Assembly: GCA_905221615.1 (NCBI GenBank)
Contig: CAJNDT010000003.1
Coordinates: 1 to 64,000 of the forward strand
Source of the DNA: Symbiodinium sp. CCMP2592
Lineage: Eukaryota; Sar; Dinophyceae; Suessiales; Symbiodiniaceae
DNA length: 64,000 nucleotides
Direction of reading: 5' to 3'
The notes beneath the pieces are model-generated. The model saw nothing but the letters and a program-made list of their open reading frames with translations, was not told the origin of the DNA and did not search any database. Shown here in pieces: positions 9,824 to 21,986 of the stretch. Both the position numbers and the translations under genes were made by a program. Numbering within the stretch: position 1 is the first letter of the stretch; every line of letters starts with the position of its first letter.

Positions 9824-10774
9824 ATTACATCCGTCAAATCGAAACCCCAAATCGTCTCGAACAGGGCTCCAAGATCTAGACTGGTGGATTGGAAGGCACC
9901 ATCGCACAGGACTTGAAAAGCATCTCAATGAAGACTAAGGTTGATGGACTCGTGCTCCTACAGTCATGGATTCATGGAGCATAAACGAAAGCATCTTGCG
10001 GGCAGAATCAATCACGTGCTAAGCTTCCAGCTCCAGAAGAAAAGCTTCAGACAGTCGCAACCTTCAGGCCTCGGCAGCAACACCCGCCATTCGACTTGAC
10101 ATCACACACCACGCTGCGGAATTTGAGGCCAGTGCTCTGATGAAACTGGACTCGGCAGCCATGTGACTCCAGCACGAAAAGCTGAGATGATGCGAATATG
10201 ATTTGTTGACAGCCGTTTTTTTCATATGATGGGCGGCCGCACACGGCACTTTGGTTGTTGCTGCAGACATGGGCTGGTTGCTGCTAGAGTGTGCCAGGCC
10301 GTCGTCATGGAAAACTGACAGCTCTGTATTGATTGAGCGTGCGACTGAGTGGACTGCCATGCAAGAAACATGAGACTCCGGCATAGAAATGGCTCCTGTT
10401 TTCACTCCCTCGGGGCTGCCACTGCCGTGTCAAAATCTGAGATGCAAGCTGAAGCCGTGAAAACCCCGTTCTTGTATTTTAGAGCTGTCTCTTTAACATA
10501 TTTGCCAACTGGCCTGCTTGCGATCTCACTGTGCCAGGCGAGCAGCGTGCTTGCGACGGATATCATTGCACGAGTCGCAAGTGCAATTGGAGCAGTATTT
10601 GCTCTGAAGGTCCTGCCGGGCACAACAGGCAGCATCTTATCAAGCACGTGGGGCCCCCAATCCCGCCTTGATGGGCGATGGATGGTCCGCTTTGTACTTC
10701 TTGGCAGCCAAAAGCCTGCAAGTTAGAGTCGCAAGGAGTTCCAGACGATGAGGTGAGAAACCTGCAAAGTTTAG

Positions 10775-11560
10775 CTAGTTAATGCCACCGAGTTTCATGA
10801 GCCTGGGGCCGGATGCCATTGCCTCTGGAAGCGTCATCATCCTCACATCTGGACCGGCCTTCGGGAAGCCGGCACCAGCGAGGGCCCTCTGCACCTCCCC
10901 CATCTTGAAAGCACCTGCACCGGCATGGCGTAAGATGATGCAAAGCCGAGGGGAATTGGCCGCCACCCATGTCCACGGCAGCCGGCTGTCGACCGTCACC
11001 ATTTTGCCAGCATTCAGAGTGTTCACAGCAGAGTCCTTGCAGGAGGAGAGGTAGGTCCATAGCTGCGGCCCTGCGGCTCCTGCCACATGAAACATGTACA
11101 GCTGAGCATCAGATGGCACTGTTCTAGGCGAATGAAGCATTTCCTGGCCTTCGGCGGCGGGCATTGGAGCCACCACGTACATGGGCCGTGAAGCCGAGGG
11201 AATGCCAGCTTGCATCCCGGCCGCGCCCCGTTGCGGGGCATACACGATCTCGAAAGACGTGTACGTCACACTGGGATTCATCAGCTTCAGCATGTGATTC
11301 ACGGCTTGCTGCATGTTCGGCTTCGAGAGCAGTGAGCAAAACATGTAGTGCTTTGTCGTCTGCGCCTTGTCAGGCTTCCCAGCCTTCTTCTCTCGCTCCT
11401 GCAACTTGACCTGGGCTGTTCGCCCTTTTTTGGCAGGGCTCGCCGGGCCCTTCGAGTCGTGGCGGACGGATGGCTCCGCCGCCTTGCCATCCTCCTGCTT
11501 CGCTTCCGGCTTGGAAGCCGTTTCCTTCGCACCACAGAACCTGGGAGTCAACTTTTCCAT
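10775..11560 (-). CDS. Hypothetical protein, basic N-terminus, uninterrupted exon
   Basis: 261 codons from an ATG at 11560 to a stop at 10775. Residues 1-70 are Lys/Ala/Glu-rich and probably disordered (SPAKKGRTAQVK, then KAGKPDKAQTTK). Residues 70-261 look like a compact domain with several hydrophobic strands (MYVVAPMPA, LCIILRHAG, VRMMTLPEAM). No family was recognised. It lies downstream of the gene ending at 11780, in the same direction, inside the minus-strand cluster. The frame is clean, so it may be a terminal exon or a single-exon gene. Confidence 0.5.
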   Translation of the reverse strand: MEKLTPRFCGAKETASKPEAKQEDGKAAEPSVRHDSKGPASPAKKGRTAQVKLQEREKKAGKPDKAQTTKHYMFCSLLSKPNMQQAVNHMLKLMNPSVTYTSFEIVYAPQRGAAGMQAGIPSASRPMYVVAPMPAAEGQEMLHSPRTVPSDAQLYMFHVAGAAGPQLWTYLSSCKDSAVNTLNAGKMVTVDSRLPWTWVAANSPRLCIILRHAGAGAFKMGEVQRALAGAGFPKAGPDVRMMTLPEAMASGPRLMKLGGIN

Positions 11561-11779
11561 ACAGTGAGAAATCTCGCGAGGATGTGAGAAATCAGCATGT
11601 AAGCACGGGGCAAACTTTTGGAAGAGCTCTTCTTCTTGGCGGGAGCAGACCTTGCTTTCAGAGACAATCTACGTTTGGCTCACACATCTTATTATGAAGC
11701 TTTGAGGCTCGCACGGCTCAAGCTGGTCACACAAGCTCCAGAGTGTTTCGGGATCGGACTGCCAATTGAGATCTTGACT

Positions 11780-12131
11780 TCAGGTGCTTGACACAAAGTT
11801 CCGGAGCACCTGCTTCAGGGAAAGGATGGTCTTCAGCCGGTCAGCCGACATGTCGACGACCTTCGAGCCTGCAGCTTCAACCATGTGCTGGCAAGGTTTA
11901 GATGCACTACGTTGGTTCTATAAGGTTCCGGCGTCTCGGAGCGGCCCCCGTCTGGACCATGGCAACAGCATCGGCATCTTTCTGCGACATGCCAGCACTC
12001 GAAAACAAAACTGAAAGCCGCCAGAGGGCCCGGAATCTTAAATGGCTGCTCTTCCACATGATCGAAGCTCTGATACTGTCAAGGGCCATGCAAGCCATGT
12101 GGCAGTGCTCGTAAAGTGAATCTGTCAGCAA
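11780..12131 (-). CDS. Two-part hypothetical coding region
   Basis: A protein-like stretch at about 12131-11907 (SLYEHCHMACMALDS, then LRFRALWRLSVLFSSAGMSQ) is followed, in another frame, by a well-formed C-terminus at 11895-11780 (HMVEAAGSKVVDMSADRLKT, ending LRNFVSST and TGA). A small intron or a lesion near 11,900 would join them. The true start is unclear. No family was recognised. Confidence 0.35.
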
Positions 12132-12291
12132 TTTCCATCATCGGCCTGTCTGTGCAGCGGGAGTGCCAATGGCAGCCTCCTGCATCGAAAGCCTGGGCCC
12201 TTGCAGCAGAACGGCTGTCTTGTTGGCAGAATTTATCTGTAACACTATGTCTGACACAAAACCTCTCGCTGCACGGTCCTTAAAATTGTGT

Positions 12292-15200
12292 TCACACTGG
12301 CGAGTCAATGTTTTGCAGCATCTCCGTCAAGTCATCCATCGGTTCCTCCGCGTCCTCCTCTTCTTGAGCCGGCTCATCTTCATCATTGTCATGTCGCGGT
12401 GCTGCAACGATCGCTGGCGCCGGTGGCGACGGGGCGGCTGGCACTGACATCGCCTGCCCTTGCTGGTAGAAGCGGCTGCAGCTCGGGTCCAGCATCTTCA
12501 CAAGAATCGCTGCTTTCAAGTACTCGTCCAAGATCTGCATGTGTCTCGTGGAGCGGCATAGAACAATGGCGCAAACCCTGCTCTCCTCGGTGTGTGAACG
12601 GCCCCAGGCCGGCATCAGTTTCTGCAGCACACAAGTGGAAAGCGGCCAAAGATCTGCTAAGTGGCAACTGCAGCCAGCAGCAGTGTTGGATCCGGGCTCC
12701 ACAAAACGAGGCAGCAGGCCTGCAACAGGTGCATCAATTCCTTGTAGAGCGTCTCGTGCTTGCTCCAGTAATGCAGTGGAACGAGGTCCTGAAGGCAGCG
12801 AGTCATGACGGCAGCTGGAGTCCAAAACTCCAAAGACACATCAAGTCTGAAGAGGCCTCCTTGCGAATATCATCGACAAAGTGCTGCAGAGGAGGCTGGT
12901 CGTGGACGACTTTGTCTTTGTTTGCTTCGTCTGATTGCGACAGAAGCACCTTGCAGGCAGGAGGATTGCACCATATAGTTGAACTAATCTGCACACAAAT
13001 CCGCCTGCTCCTTGTCCTCTCGGGTAACCATCGGTTGCAGATCGGCCGGGAGTAGCAAAGGCGTGTGCAGGTACGGGTAGGAGGAGTCGGTCCTGCCAGG
13101 TTTTATGTTCATCTACGTCCTTTACGACACAAGGACACAAGGCTAACGACGTGGCCCCCAAAGTGTCCCGGCGGCCATCGACAAGAAACGAAGCTCGCGA
13201 GCTGGCAAAGTGAAGCCGGCACTGAGCACGAATGCCCCTTCGGGGCCCCCGAGACTCGCGAGGCTCGCGGCTCGTTTGCGCTTTCTGCCGCCTCTGGCAT
13301 CGGCGGGGTTCCTGGGAAGGGGAGTCATTGGATGATCCCAAGCATTGCGACGTTCCAGCCGAGTAGCTCGCTCGATCTGAATTTCGCCCTGGCTTCCAAG
13401 TCGAGCTGGCTCGAGGGCAACAGTGACCAGGAGGTCTGGCCCCAAGTCTCATGCTGCTTCTGTAGCTTGTTGAAAGATCGCCGAATTTCGGCTGCACCTT
13501 TCGATGATCCAGAATCAAAGGCCAAGAACATGTCTTGGGCATCCGAAGCCGTCTGGGCGAACAACTTCAAAGCAGTCTGCCTTGGCTATGACAGTTAGAG
13601 TCTAGAGGTTGGCAAATGTGCTACTCTCGTCGATGTGCGGCACAGCCACAAAGCAGCCTTGGCAAAGGGAGGGGTTCGGCTGTACACGTTGTGTGTGGAG
13701 CTCCATGCAGCTCCGGTTTCCATCAACATCGCACTGTCAAACACCCAAACACGATGCTCCCCATTGTTGTTGCGGGGCTTCAGCAAATCCAACATCCTTA
13801 GTTTAGGGGCGCAATGCGGAAACAAAGAGCCGTGGCAGCAAGCTTCCGTTACCAAGGCTCGGGGTCAGCGTGGTGGCGACACCGTTGCTATCCAACACGT
13901 CGTTCACCACCAGGTACTTGACATGCCTTCGCGCCTCCCTGTCAACTTCATTCCGAAGCTGCTTGTGCATTGCCCCCGGGTCAACGGATCCCGGAGTTGC
14001 CGGGGGCTCAATCATATCACCATCGTTCCAGGCCGGAGGCCCTTCATCCGGCACCGGTGCCGGTGCAGGCTCCGGCTCGGTCACTGCGGTGGGTCGCAGG
14101 AATTCTTTGCCGTACCTGGGAAGCAAGGAATGAGGCAGGCATGAAGTCTGAGATGTGCCCTTGCTGCTGCTGTTGCTGCCCGGCGACTCTGCAACCGCCT
14201 CACGGACGATGGCCTGAACTCGCGAGTCGGACCATTGTGAACTCGCATTGTCCACATAGCCCGACACGGCTTGCACGACCTTCAAGTGTTTGAGATCGTT
14301 CAGGTCCTGCAGCAGCTGCAGGACAGCCACCTGGCTGTCGCTCTTTCCGAGGAAAGCATCCGACACATGGCTGCCATCAACCTTCGTCACAGGAACCGCA
14401 TCGGGCAGCAGCATTTTTGACAGTGCATCCGTCCAAGACTTATCCTGTCCGGCGGCTGGGTCCCCGCCGCACTCCTTGGCCACTCGGGCCATGATGCGCC
14501 TTGTCGCCAGCAATGCTTTGCACGTCGATTCCACCTGATCCCTCGTCATTTGACCCACAGGCTTGACGAAGCTATCCTTCACCTCCTCCGGGCAGTGAAA
14601 CCCCTTCGCCAACTGCCTGATCATATAGGCGAAATCCTGAGGATCTTTGGATGGCCCGAGAACCCTCACAGCAGTCGCCCACTTGGACATCCACGTCGGA
14701 CCCTCGGTCGACCGTTGCATTTCCCGCATCGTCTCCCATACCCCCGCCTGAGTGGAGCGTTCGCGTAAGCGGAGGAGCTTGGAGATCATGTCAGGGCTGC
14801 GGATCTGGCAACGAATGTGTGTGGGCAGCAGCTGCTAAAAGTCGTAATTTCCCAGCCTTGCTCTCTTCACTGGCATACCTGAGCTTGCCGTCCGCCACTT
14901 TCGCCTGTGATTGGGCGTGCGGGCTTCACGACTTCACGGGTAACACAAGTTAACACAAGCCAAACCCACCTGGAACTCCTGAAAGATGTCCTCTGCCGTG
15001 TGGCGCTTTCCGACGCTCTTGAGGAGGCTCTGCAATCTCAGTGTTAGTTAAGTTACGCCATGGAGAGAGAAGCAGTCCAGTGAGTCGTCCCCCAATCTCA
15101 ACCGAGTCGCTGATGCAATCTGTCTGAGAGACGCATGCAGTATGCATTGCTCTCCTCTTGCGCGATTTTTTCAGCGTCTTCGCCAAACGCGTGGACCTGC

Positions 15201-15968
15201 CAAAAGCAATCGGCGCTGTCGCCCGCGCCTTTCAACAGGCGCATCGTGATGGCCTTAGATTCTTTAGATGCGGGAGCTGCCCAAGTGCCACAAGCGATCA
15301 ATGCAAACCGAGGCACACCGGCAAGCTTCTTGAACTGCTCGCGTCGGGAGTCCGTTGTCGCCGAAGCCCATTCGACGATGAAGGCTGCAATCATCGCCAA
15401 GCGGGTGACCGGATGGAAGCCCCCCCTTGGCATAGGAAGAATAACATCAAATGGGTCCACACTCAGCAAACCTAGCATTGGACGAGTCGCTTCTCAGTTT
15501 CATCCGTGTACAAAACTGTCAGCATCGGAAGCTCGCGCGGCTCGGAGGAGCCACCGTACCAGTACTCGCGGGCACCAGCGATGTCAGATCTTGAGATAGA
15601 CATTGCAGCGAAGCCCGGGGTCTGAAGCTCGAGGTCTCCCAAAACACCGACACAGTGAAGAGACCTAACGAAGAACTCTCCGTGTGTGCACGACACCACA
15701 CAGCCAGGCGGCAAGAGCTATTGCTGCTCAGATTCGGCGTGTCCACGGGGACATCCCTGCCCTTGAAGTCATTCGGCAAAACATTTGTCAAGCCGGGCAC
15801 AGTTCCCGGGGCAGTGCCGCTCGACACCCATTGCCCACTGCTCTTCAGAGAGTCAATAGCCGAGGTCACCGTATCCCAGGCCTTAGCATACTCTTCCACA
15901 ACAACCGGGTCTCCACTCAGAGACTTGGCCGGCGAGGCTTTCGGAGTCGACTTGCGACGGGGCGCCAT
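12292..15968 (-). CDS. Multi-exon hypothetical gene
   Basis: Protein-like segments in several frames, all minus strand, suggest one spliced gene. The start is the ATG at 15968 (MAPRRKSTPKASPAKSL); further parts are at about 15714-15480 (YGGSSEPRELPMLTVLYTDE) and 15478-15130 (VDPFDVILPMPRGG). A short exon at 15036-14966 ends in a GTGGGT donor. A large segment at 14789-13860 (MISKLLRLRERSTQ, with a Pro/Glu-rich linker) follows, then 13830-13610, 13580-13330 and 12840-12660. The last part, from about 12640, contains an acidic tail (DEDEPAQEEEDAEEP) and ends IDSPV-stop at 12292. Exon joints are mostly not resolved; the change at 15478 could be a one-base lesion. No known domain was recognised. 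Confidence 0.4.
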
Positions 15969-16518
15969 GCCCACAAGGAAAACTTGAGTCCTGAAACCCT
16001 ACGGTCAGCATCAAGCGAGATGATGCCTGCACACAGGATTTCGGATTGCACAGGCCAGGTTGAACTTGAATGCCAAGGTTGCCGCGGATCCATTTTGCAA
16101 GTCAGCGACCGGAGTTGTTCAGGCCGAAACTCCGCATCCCGACTGATGACTGGCAGTCGGGCTGAAGATAAAAGCCCCGTAAAGAAAGCCCCGAATCATT
16201 CCCCGTCACGATCCAAGCACAGGATCTTTCGCCCCATCAGAGCTGTACAAAAGGCCCACACAAGAAAAGATCTCAGATCCACCTGGGCAAGCAAAGCAAC
16301 ATGCACAACCTTTGCGGAATTCCGTAAGGGGACACCAATGTTGGGACAAGAGGCTGGCTCAACTGCAGGAGGCAGTCCTGCGCGGAAACCAATCGTCCAG
16401 GAATCTTGTGCTTGACCAGGTTTCGCCGAATTCCCGGCGAAGCATCCGGGACCACGATCATGGTCCGCTTCCTCCTTGGCAAATCCGGGTCAAAAAGAAA
16501 GTATTCTGAAAACCCCAT

Positions 16519-16757
16519 TCCTGTCGCTACACTGGTTCCGGGCCGTATGCCGGTTTCCGACAGTGGGTCACTGACCCGGCGTCGCTGGGGAGGGTCCGGC
16601 GCGGAGTGGCATGTCCGACAACAATCGCTATATAAGGCTTAGTCTTACGAAGTTCTTGTCGCTACAGCGGCTCCGGCCCGGATGGTCTCCTCCGACAGTG
16701 GGTCACTGACCCGGCGTCGCTGGGGAGGGTCCGGCGCGGAGTGGCATTTCCGACAAG
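16519..16757. repeat. Tandem duplication of about 104 bp containing TCCGACAGTGGGTCACTGAC
   Basis: Copies at about 16519-16621 and 16654-16757 have a period of 135 bp. The shared core, from TCCGACAGTGGGTCAC through GGCGCGGAGTGGCAT, is almost identical, and each copy begins near (C/T)TGTCGCTAC. The inter-copy spacer holds TATATAAGGC at 16629-16638. A near-palindrome GGGTCACTGACCC sits in each copy. It lies between the gene ending at 16811 and the start at 15968, so a promoter role is possible but only inferred. Confidence 0.8.
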
Positions 16758-16810
16758 TTCTGGGTTTAGGAAAGAAAGTAAACACTTTTAATATTCTTTC
16801 GGCTGCTGCT

Positions 16811-18014
16811 TCAGGATTGAATGCAGGCGAGAATCAGCTGCTTCTTCTTCTTGTCCCGCAAAACCATGGAGACATTTGTACCAATTCGACTGTCCACAAG
16901 ACCTCGGTGCAGTCGCGCCCAGAACTGGCCGACCCAATCCGGCATCTGCTTTCCCAGGTAGATTTGGTGTGGGCTCAGAGCAGCCGCACGGAGCTGCAAA
17001 ATGGGAGCCTGGCAGACTACCAAAATGCAAGCAAGCAAGGACAGCGAGAAGCACAGCACTGTCCCAGTCAAGAGGCTGGCAGTGGCTGTCCGGAGTCATT
17101 GCCGGGAAAGCAATCCAACCAGCTTGTGCCACAGACATAACCGCCCAAGAGCCGGGTGGCCAAGATGATGTGGCAGTTCTTCTTGTCCTTATCATCAGGC
17201 TCGGCAGTCACGTCGAGGACAGGGTCCGTCAGCCAATGCAGAGTCTTAGATTCGCAGCACAGGTAAACGATCTGAGCGGGCAGATGTTCGTAGAAAGCAG
17301 GCTTATGCAACTCGCTCAAGAAGGAAGTGCAGCCGTGGATGACAATGTCTCGTCGGGCCCTACACACCTGCAGGATTCGCCTCTTGAGAGCTTGCTTCTC
17401 CTCCGGACTGTCACCCAGAATCACAATGCAAGTCGGCCCCGGCTCCAACGACTTGCTGTGCCGGGCCATCTGTCGCCGCTCCATTTGGGACAACTGCTCG
17501 GCATTCCGAAGAACTTGCTGCTCGAGCTCCTTAAGCTTGGAAGCACCTTCGTGATGCGGGCCGTGAATGAAAGCCTGCTGCCTTTCGCGGGCTTTCTTCT
17601 TGAGGGCAAGGAGGACATCAACCTGCTTCTGCGAAGCACGATCCTGCCATGAACGAGGTTGCACCAAGCATTCGGTCGAAGCAGGACACGCAGGACAAAA
17701 ACAGTGCAGACACAGTCCTGGGCTGACTGCTGCGCCACGGTGTCCAGGGCCACCATGGTTTCGACCTCACGAGCTTCCAAAGGCTTGGAGAGCTCGTCCG
17801 CCAGAGCTGCCACCTCACCGCTTCTGCGACGATCGAAGGCGTTCATGCCTGTTGATCGCAGTCGTGACTTCATGAGCCGACGGGGGAGATCCTTAGACTT
17901 CGTGTTCTTCCCCTGGCCGCCGTGCAGACGACGGTAGGTGTGGAGGACACGGCTGCAAAAGGGCGTGGCTTCGTAGCATTGGCCAGCCCCGGTTGGCTTT
18001 GCTATCCTTAGCAA
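16811..18014 (-). CDS. Multi-segment hypothetical gene
   Basis: Three credible minus-strand segments are seen. About 18014-17670 includes SRVLHTYRRLHGGQGKN and an acidic helix ELSKPLEAREVETM. About 17650-17110 has a charged coiled-coil-like run (ASKLKELEQQVLRNAEQLSQ) followed by a possible alpha/beta domain (TCIVILGDSPEEKQALKRRI, IVIHGC, QIVYLCCES). The segment from about 17010 to 16811 ends LRDKKKKQLILACIQS-stop. Joints between them change frame; introns or lesions are possible. The alpha/beta part has a vague BRCT-like rhythm, which I do not trust enough to call. Confidence 0.4.
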
Positions 18015-18099
18015 TACGACACAGAGTAATGCCTAGTAGAATGCGGCGTGGCAGACGAGAGTCTCATGCGGCAAAGGTGAGTCACAGAACACCTTCATG

Positions 18100-18810
18100 T
18101 AGGAATCGCGATGGGCCTCTGTGATGGAGCCCTTGACCCCCGAAGTCAAAAGCCGATAGGTGGAGAAGCCGCTTTCGACGGCAGAGGTCGAGTCGAAGAT
18201 GCAAAGCAAACAGCGAACCTGAACACCGTGATAGTGATCTTATATCCAACAGGTCCAGCACAGCCTTTGCAGACTTGGAAGAGAAGATAAGGCCAGAGCA
18301 ACTTTGCAAAGCACCGGGAGCCGGGACCCCCAGTGGCTCATAGTTTGAGGCCAGTAATCACAATTGCCAGCCCTGTGCAAGCATGTGTAAGTGCCGAGGA
18401 GAAATGTTCCGATTAGCTTGCCCACCTCGCCAAATGCAAAGCGGTCGGCCGAGCGAGGAGAAATTCAGTCTGCAGTTGGGCAGCATCCACCTGCAGCATT
18501 TCCGCCAACGGGCCGAAGCAGTCTTTCCTTGGAAGACAATCAACGATTCAATGCGGGGCACAACATAACCTACAGAGGCGAACTGTACTCTGGCGCAAGC
18601 TAGGGGCAGGCAGTCATCTTTCCGCTTCTTGCACCACTCCAGCACATCAAAGGGGCACAAGCTGCCCGCCAGTCCGGTGGTGTGCCAAACTGCGATGCTC
18701 TGGACGAAGACGTGGGAAATATTATGAATACTACCCAATTCTTTGCACAGGTCCTCCTTGAAGTTGCTCTCGTCGTGGCCTGTCGAATCCACGTACGATA
18801 AAGCCAAAAC
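18100..18810 (-). CDS. Candidate exons, unknown function
   Basis: A credible stretch from about 18807 begins MALSYVDSTGHDES and continues through LGSIHNISHVFVQSIAVWHT and LCPFDVLEWCKKRKDDCLPL. Protein likeness fades below about 18500. Nothing recognisable was seen in 18100-18400. It may belong to the hAT-like gene upstream. Confidence 0.3.
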
Positions 18811-18828
18811 GTGATCAGAGGCTGAGTC

Positions 18829-19880
18829 TTATGCCAGTGCCTGCATAGTGCTGCAGCAGACGGCCGTGTGCAATAGTTGCTCGCTCCGAACCTGGCAAAG
18901 CGATGCAATCGGAAGCAACGGACAAGAACGAACCAATCCCATAGCCGGGAAGCTGAACCTCATCGCTCGCTCGGCTATAGAAACATAGCCAGCAGTGTAC
19001 TTGGGGTTGAGGACATGAGGTACCTGGGCCTGCCCGGAAAGGCTCTTCAGCTCGAACATGTCGTTCAACTCCTGCAGCAGTCACGGCTTAGAAACCCCAA
19101 GATGCAACCGGGAGCCATGCGGGGCACAGGGTGTCCTTTTTCAGAAGATCGGCCAGGGAGGAGCATCGGGCGATGTTGCCGATGCAAGCCGTCGGCGAGG
19201 AGGCCTTGACAGGGTCCTTGTCGTACAGATGAACGTAGCGGGAGCAAAGACTCAACCACTCCGTCAGCAGGGCCAAAGCCCTGATATTTGGAGCCGTAAA
19301 CACCTGCAGCCATGGCAGGAAAAGGTTCTCTAACACATGTTGGAACATCGGTTTGGCAGGCAAGGCGCCGCCAGTAGCTTGGTAGCCCACTCTTGCTGGC
19401 AGTTTTGGAAGGAAGCCGTCTCCACGAGAAGTTCCAGAACACTATCCAAGTTCAAAACTATCTTCTTGACAGCCGATAGTATGCTGTCGAATCTCTGTGG
19501 AGCCCACGAGGCCGACGAAGCCTTTCCAACCAGCTCATCCACAGCATCTAAGTTTGCACGGGCCTTCTCGTCGAACTTGGCTTTGAGGCGACAGCAATTG
19601 TGCAAGGCTCGCGTCAGGGAGCCGGGATCCTTGACATTGTTAATGGCGGAGTAGCGGAAGACCAAATCGTCCAGGAGCTTTGCCAGGGCAGTGTCTGATT
19701 TCACGGCTGCCTCCAGGGCTCGTTGAGCCGAGTGCATCATGCACCTATGGGTGCAGAGCAGTCCGGGAAACACACCTTTCACCTCAGCCGCTGATTTCAG
19801 GCAGACACAAGTGGGGAACAGAGACACCAGAATAATTTCATTAGCATTGCAAAGCAATAAGGAAGAGGAGCAGCAGCCAT
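18829..19880 (-). pseudogene. hAT-transposase-like (C-terminal region) fragment in several frames
   Basis: The segment at about 19880-19400 reads CTHRCMMHSAQRALEAAV, then a helical region, then SWAPQRFDSILSAVKK. That order (Cys-x2-His-like head, helix, R-[FW]-x-S) is like DUF4371/hAT-dimerisation-type transposase-derived proteins. The reading continues in another frame at 19390-19090 (PAKPMFQHVLENLFLPWLQV) and in a third at about 19068-18829 (LNDMFELKSLSGQAQVPHVL). Either small introns or decay explain the frame changes. The family call is tentative; no catalytic triad could be assigned. Confidence 0.35.
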
Positions 19881-19958
19881 CCGACCTGCGAGGGTCTCGG
19901 CGGATTCGCCGTCTGTTGTAAACACCTCCACAGCTGAACGTCAAATCAACCTCAGACT

Positions 19959-20709
19959 CAGTCTAGAAGACCACCCGCCTGGACGATGTTTTGAAAATGC
20001 GCACGTTCCCCGTCATCTGGGATCACCCTCTGCAAAGCGGCTTGGATGATCTCGCACTTTTCGAGGGCTGTCTGGGAAGGGGTAACATCATATGACAATC
20101 AAAAGCCAAGACTAAGGCCCGAAATGATAGTGAGGCCTTCTTGCCATGGACACAGCTGATTTGAAGATGCCGGCAATGGACATTAAAGGATTTGTCCACA
20201 AGTTTCACCCGCATAGAAGCGTAGTCTTGAGAATTGTCCTGTCAAATGCACATGAGGAAAAGGCAACACATCGTAACAATCGCCCATGCTGATTACAGGA
20301 CAAAGCCCGCCTGCGAAAAACCAGCTGATACACATGCCTTGAAGAGCTCGCGGTCCATGTCGAGGAGAGTCTGTGCAATGGCTTCAATTATTCTTGGATG
20401 TTCTGCAGCTCCGCTTCGGGCGAGGGGGTAGTTGACAGGGTCGCCCCGCCCTGCAAGTTCACACTTGGAAGTATAAGTCGAAGTCTGGCCAGCTGCTGGT
20501 GCAAGCACGACTTCCACACTGACTCGTACTTGTGCCGGAGTGGGAACTGTATTATCAATCTTCTGCTGCACAGGATCAGTCGGCAGGGAAGCACAAAGCG
20601 ATTGCAACGAATGGAAATGCAAGTCGCTCTGTCCATGACGCCGTAAATCTTCCAGCTGAAGGCGGTCACCGTACTTGCAGCTTGAGGCCACCTCAGGAAA
20701 GGCAAGCAC
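19959..20709 (-). CDS. Multi-exon hypothetical gene end
   Basis: Segments at 20709-20320 (EVASSCKYGDRLQLEDL, later EHPRIIEAIAQTLLDMDREL), about 20215-20120 (MRVKLVDKSFNVHC) and about 20080-19959 (EKCEIIQAALQRVIPDDG, ending QAGGLLD-stop) are each protein-like and in order. Short introns of about 40-100 bp would be needed. No family was recognised. Confidence 0.35.
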
Positions 20710-20828
20710 GGCACTCTAGATTACCAGACTGTCTTTCGTGCTGGAACTCCGAACGAAAGCCCAACAGATGCCAAGGGACGTCTTGCTGTCTACCTTTCGT
20801 CCCTCTGATGAATGCAGACGAAGCAGTG

Positions 20829-21128
20829 TCAGGACTGGAAGCCGCCCTGTTGCAAACGACGCACAGAAGACCCCACGGCTGAGTCGAGCTTGTCTCGGCA
20901 AGCCATGGCACAGTCACACCATCGGGCCTGCACGTGTGCGTTGGCAGCACTAGAAGTAACCCGCGAACGATGGAAGAGCCGCCTCGTCCACGTAAGACCT
21001 CGGCACCATTTGGCACCGTTCTTGATGAACTTGCATCTGTTGCAATGTTTCACCGCCAGCTTGGCCTGAGAGCAAAGTTCATTGCACATGCAGCATGTTC
21101 TGAATACGGGACATGTGTCCAGGGACAC
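20829..21128 (-). CDS. Candidate Cys-rich exon
   Basis: An open stretch with CPVFRTCCMCNELC and CNRCKF spacing suggests a small zinc-binding module, followed by KWCRGLTWTRRLFHRS. It could be the 5' part of the gene ending at 19959. Upstream, 21050-21480 has a competing open frame without clear features. From 21.5 to 21.9 kb I see no convincing gene. Confidence 0.3.
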   Translation of the reverse strand: MSLDTCPVFRTCCMCNELCSQAKLAVKHCNRCKFIKNGAKWCRGLTWTRRLFHRSRVTSSAANAHVQARWCDCAMACRDKLDSAVGSSVRRLQQGGFQS

Positions 21129-21895
21129 GGCACTGCCATGCTTCTCGATGCATCTCCGGCAATGGGCACCTGCGGGGGCAAACGACGAAACACTGTGATA
21201 TCGGAAGTCTTCATGTGTGGTATTCGTGCATCCGAGCTGCCGTCAGGGCTTCGTGGCCGGGCGACTGCCATGTCTGTCCAAGTGTCCCCGAACAATCGTG
21301 TTTGTTTGCATCCCGATATAAAAGAAACCCTCCATGACGAGATGCTAAAATCTGAAGCTGCTAGACCGCTAGAGAATAGAGAAGAGAGACCCTCCCGCGT
21401 AATTGAAAAATGGTTCGTGTTTTCGCACTGCCGGACAAGAAGAGCTAAGGCCCCGAGCTTGAAGTGACAACAATGTGGCAAGCAATGGTGAAGACACTTG
21501 TGTCAAATGTTCGCAATTCACTCTCAAGCTGCTCTTTTGGACCGGAGCACCAATGCCGGCATGGAGCGGAAGGGATGTGCCTCAGATATAAGGTTAAGGC
21601 TTCAGGCTTGGAGGTTCATTCAGCGTTCACATTCACACAATCGCAGCTAGGAGGCTGCATCTCCATCATGCACTGCTTTGTGACGAGGATCTCGAATGAA
21701 ACCTGCGCAAAGCTCAGGATGGTAACATAAGTGCGGAGCAACATGAACCACCGACCAACCGATCCCGGCTCGCCTGATCAAAACCGGATGCACTGAGGAC
21801 CGTCCCACTTGGGAAAGCATGAGGGCGTGATAAGGAAATGACAAACCGCCCGAAACCCCAAACCACCAAACCAAAACCACAATGCTGCAAGCCTT

Positions 21896-21986
21896 GGGGA
21901 CCATCGGTCCCCCGCACTCGGGGTCCGTCGGACCCCTACCCAAAACTTGTGGTCCATCGGACCAATTCCCTCAGGACCGTCGGTCC
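21896..21986. repeat. Cluster of four GGACC/GGTCC hyphenated palindromes
   Basis: Sites are at 21896-21912 (GGGGACCATCGGTCCCC), 21920-21936 (GGGGTCCGTCGGACCCC), 21951-21963 (GGTCCATCGGACC) and 21974-21986 (GGACCGTCGGTCC). Just after, GAACAAAACCTG at about 21993 is shared with the cluster at 24.58-24.66 kb, so the whole unit is a dispersed repeat. Confidence 0.85.

Noticed and set aside
17110-17470. Possible BRCT domain
   Set aside because: Only a loose strand-helix rhythm; the conserved Trp and Gly positions could not be placed.
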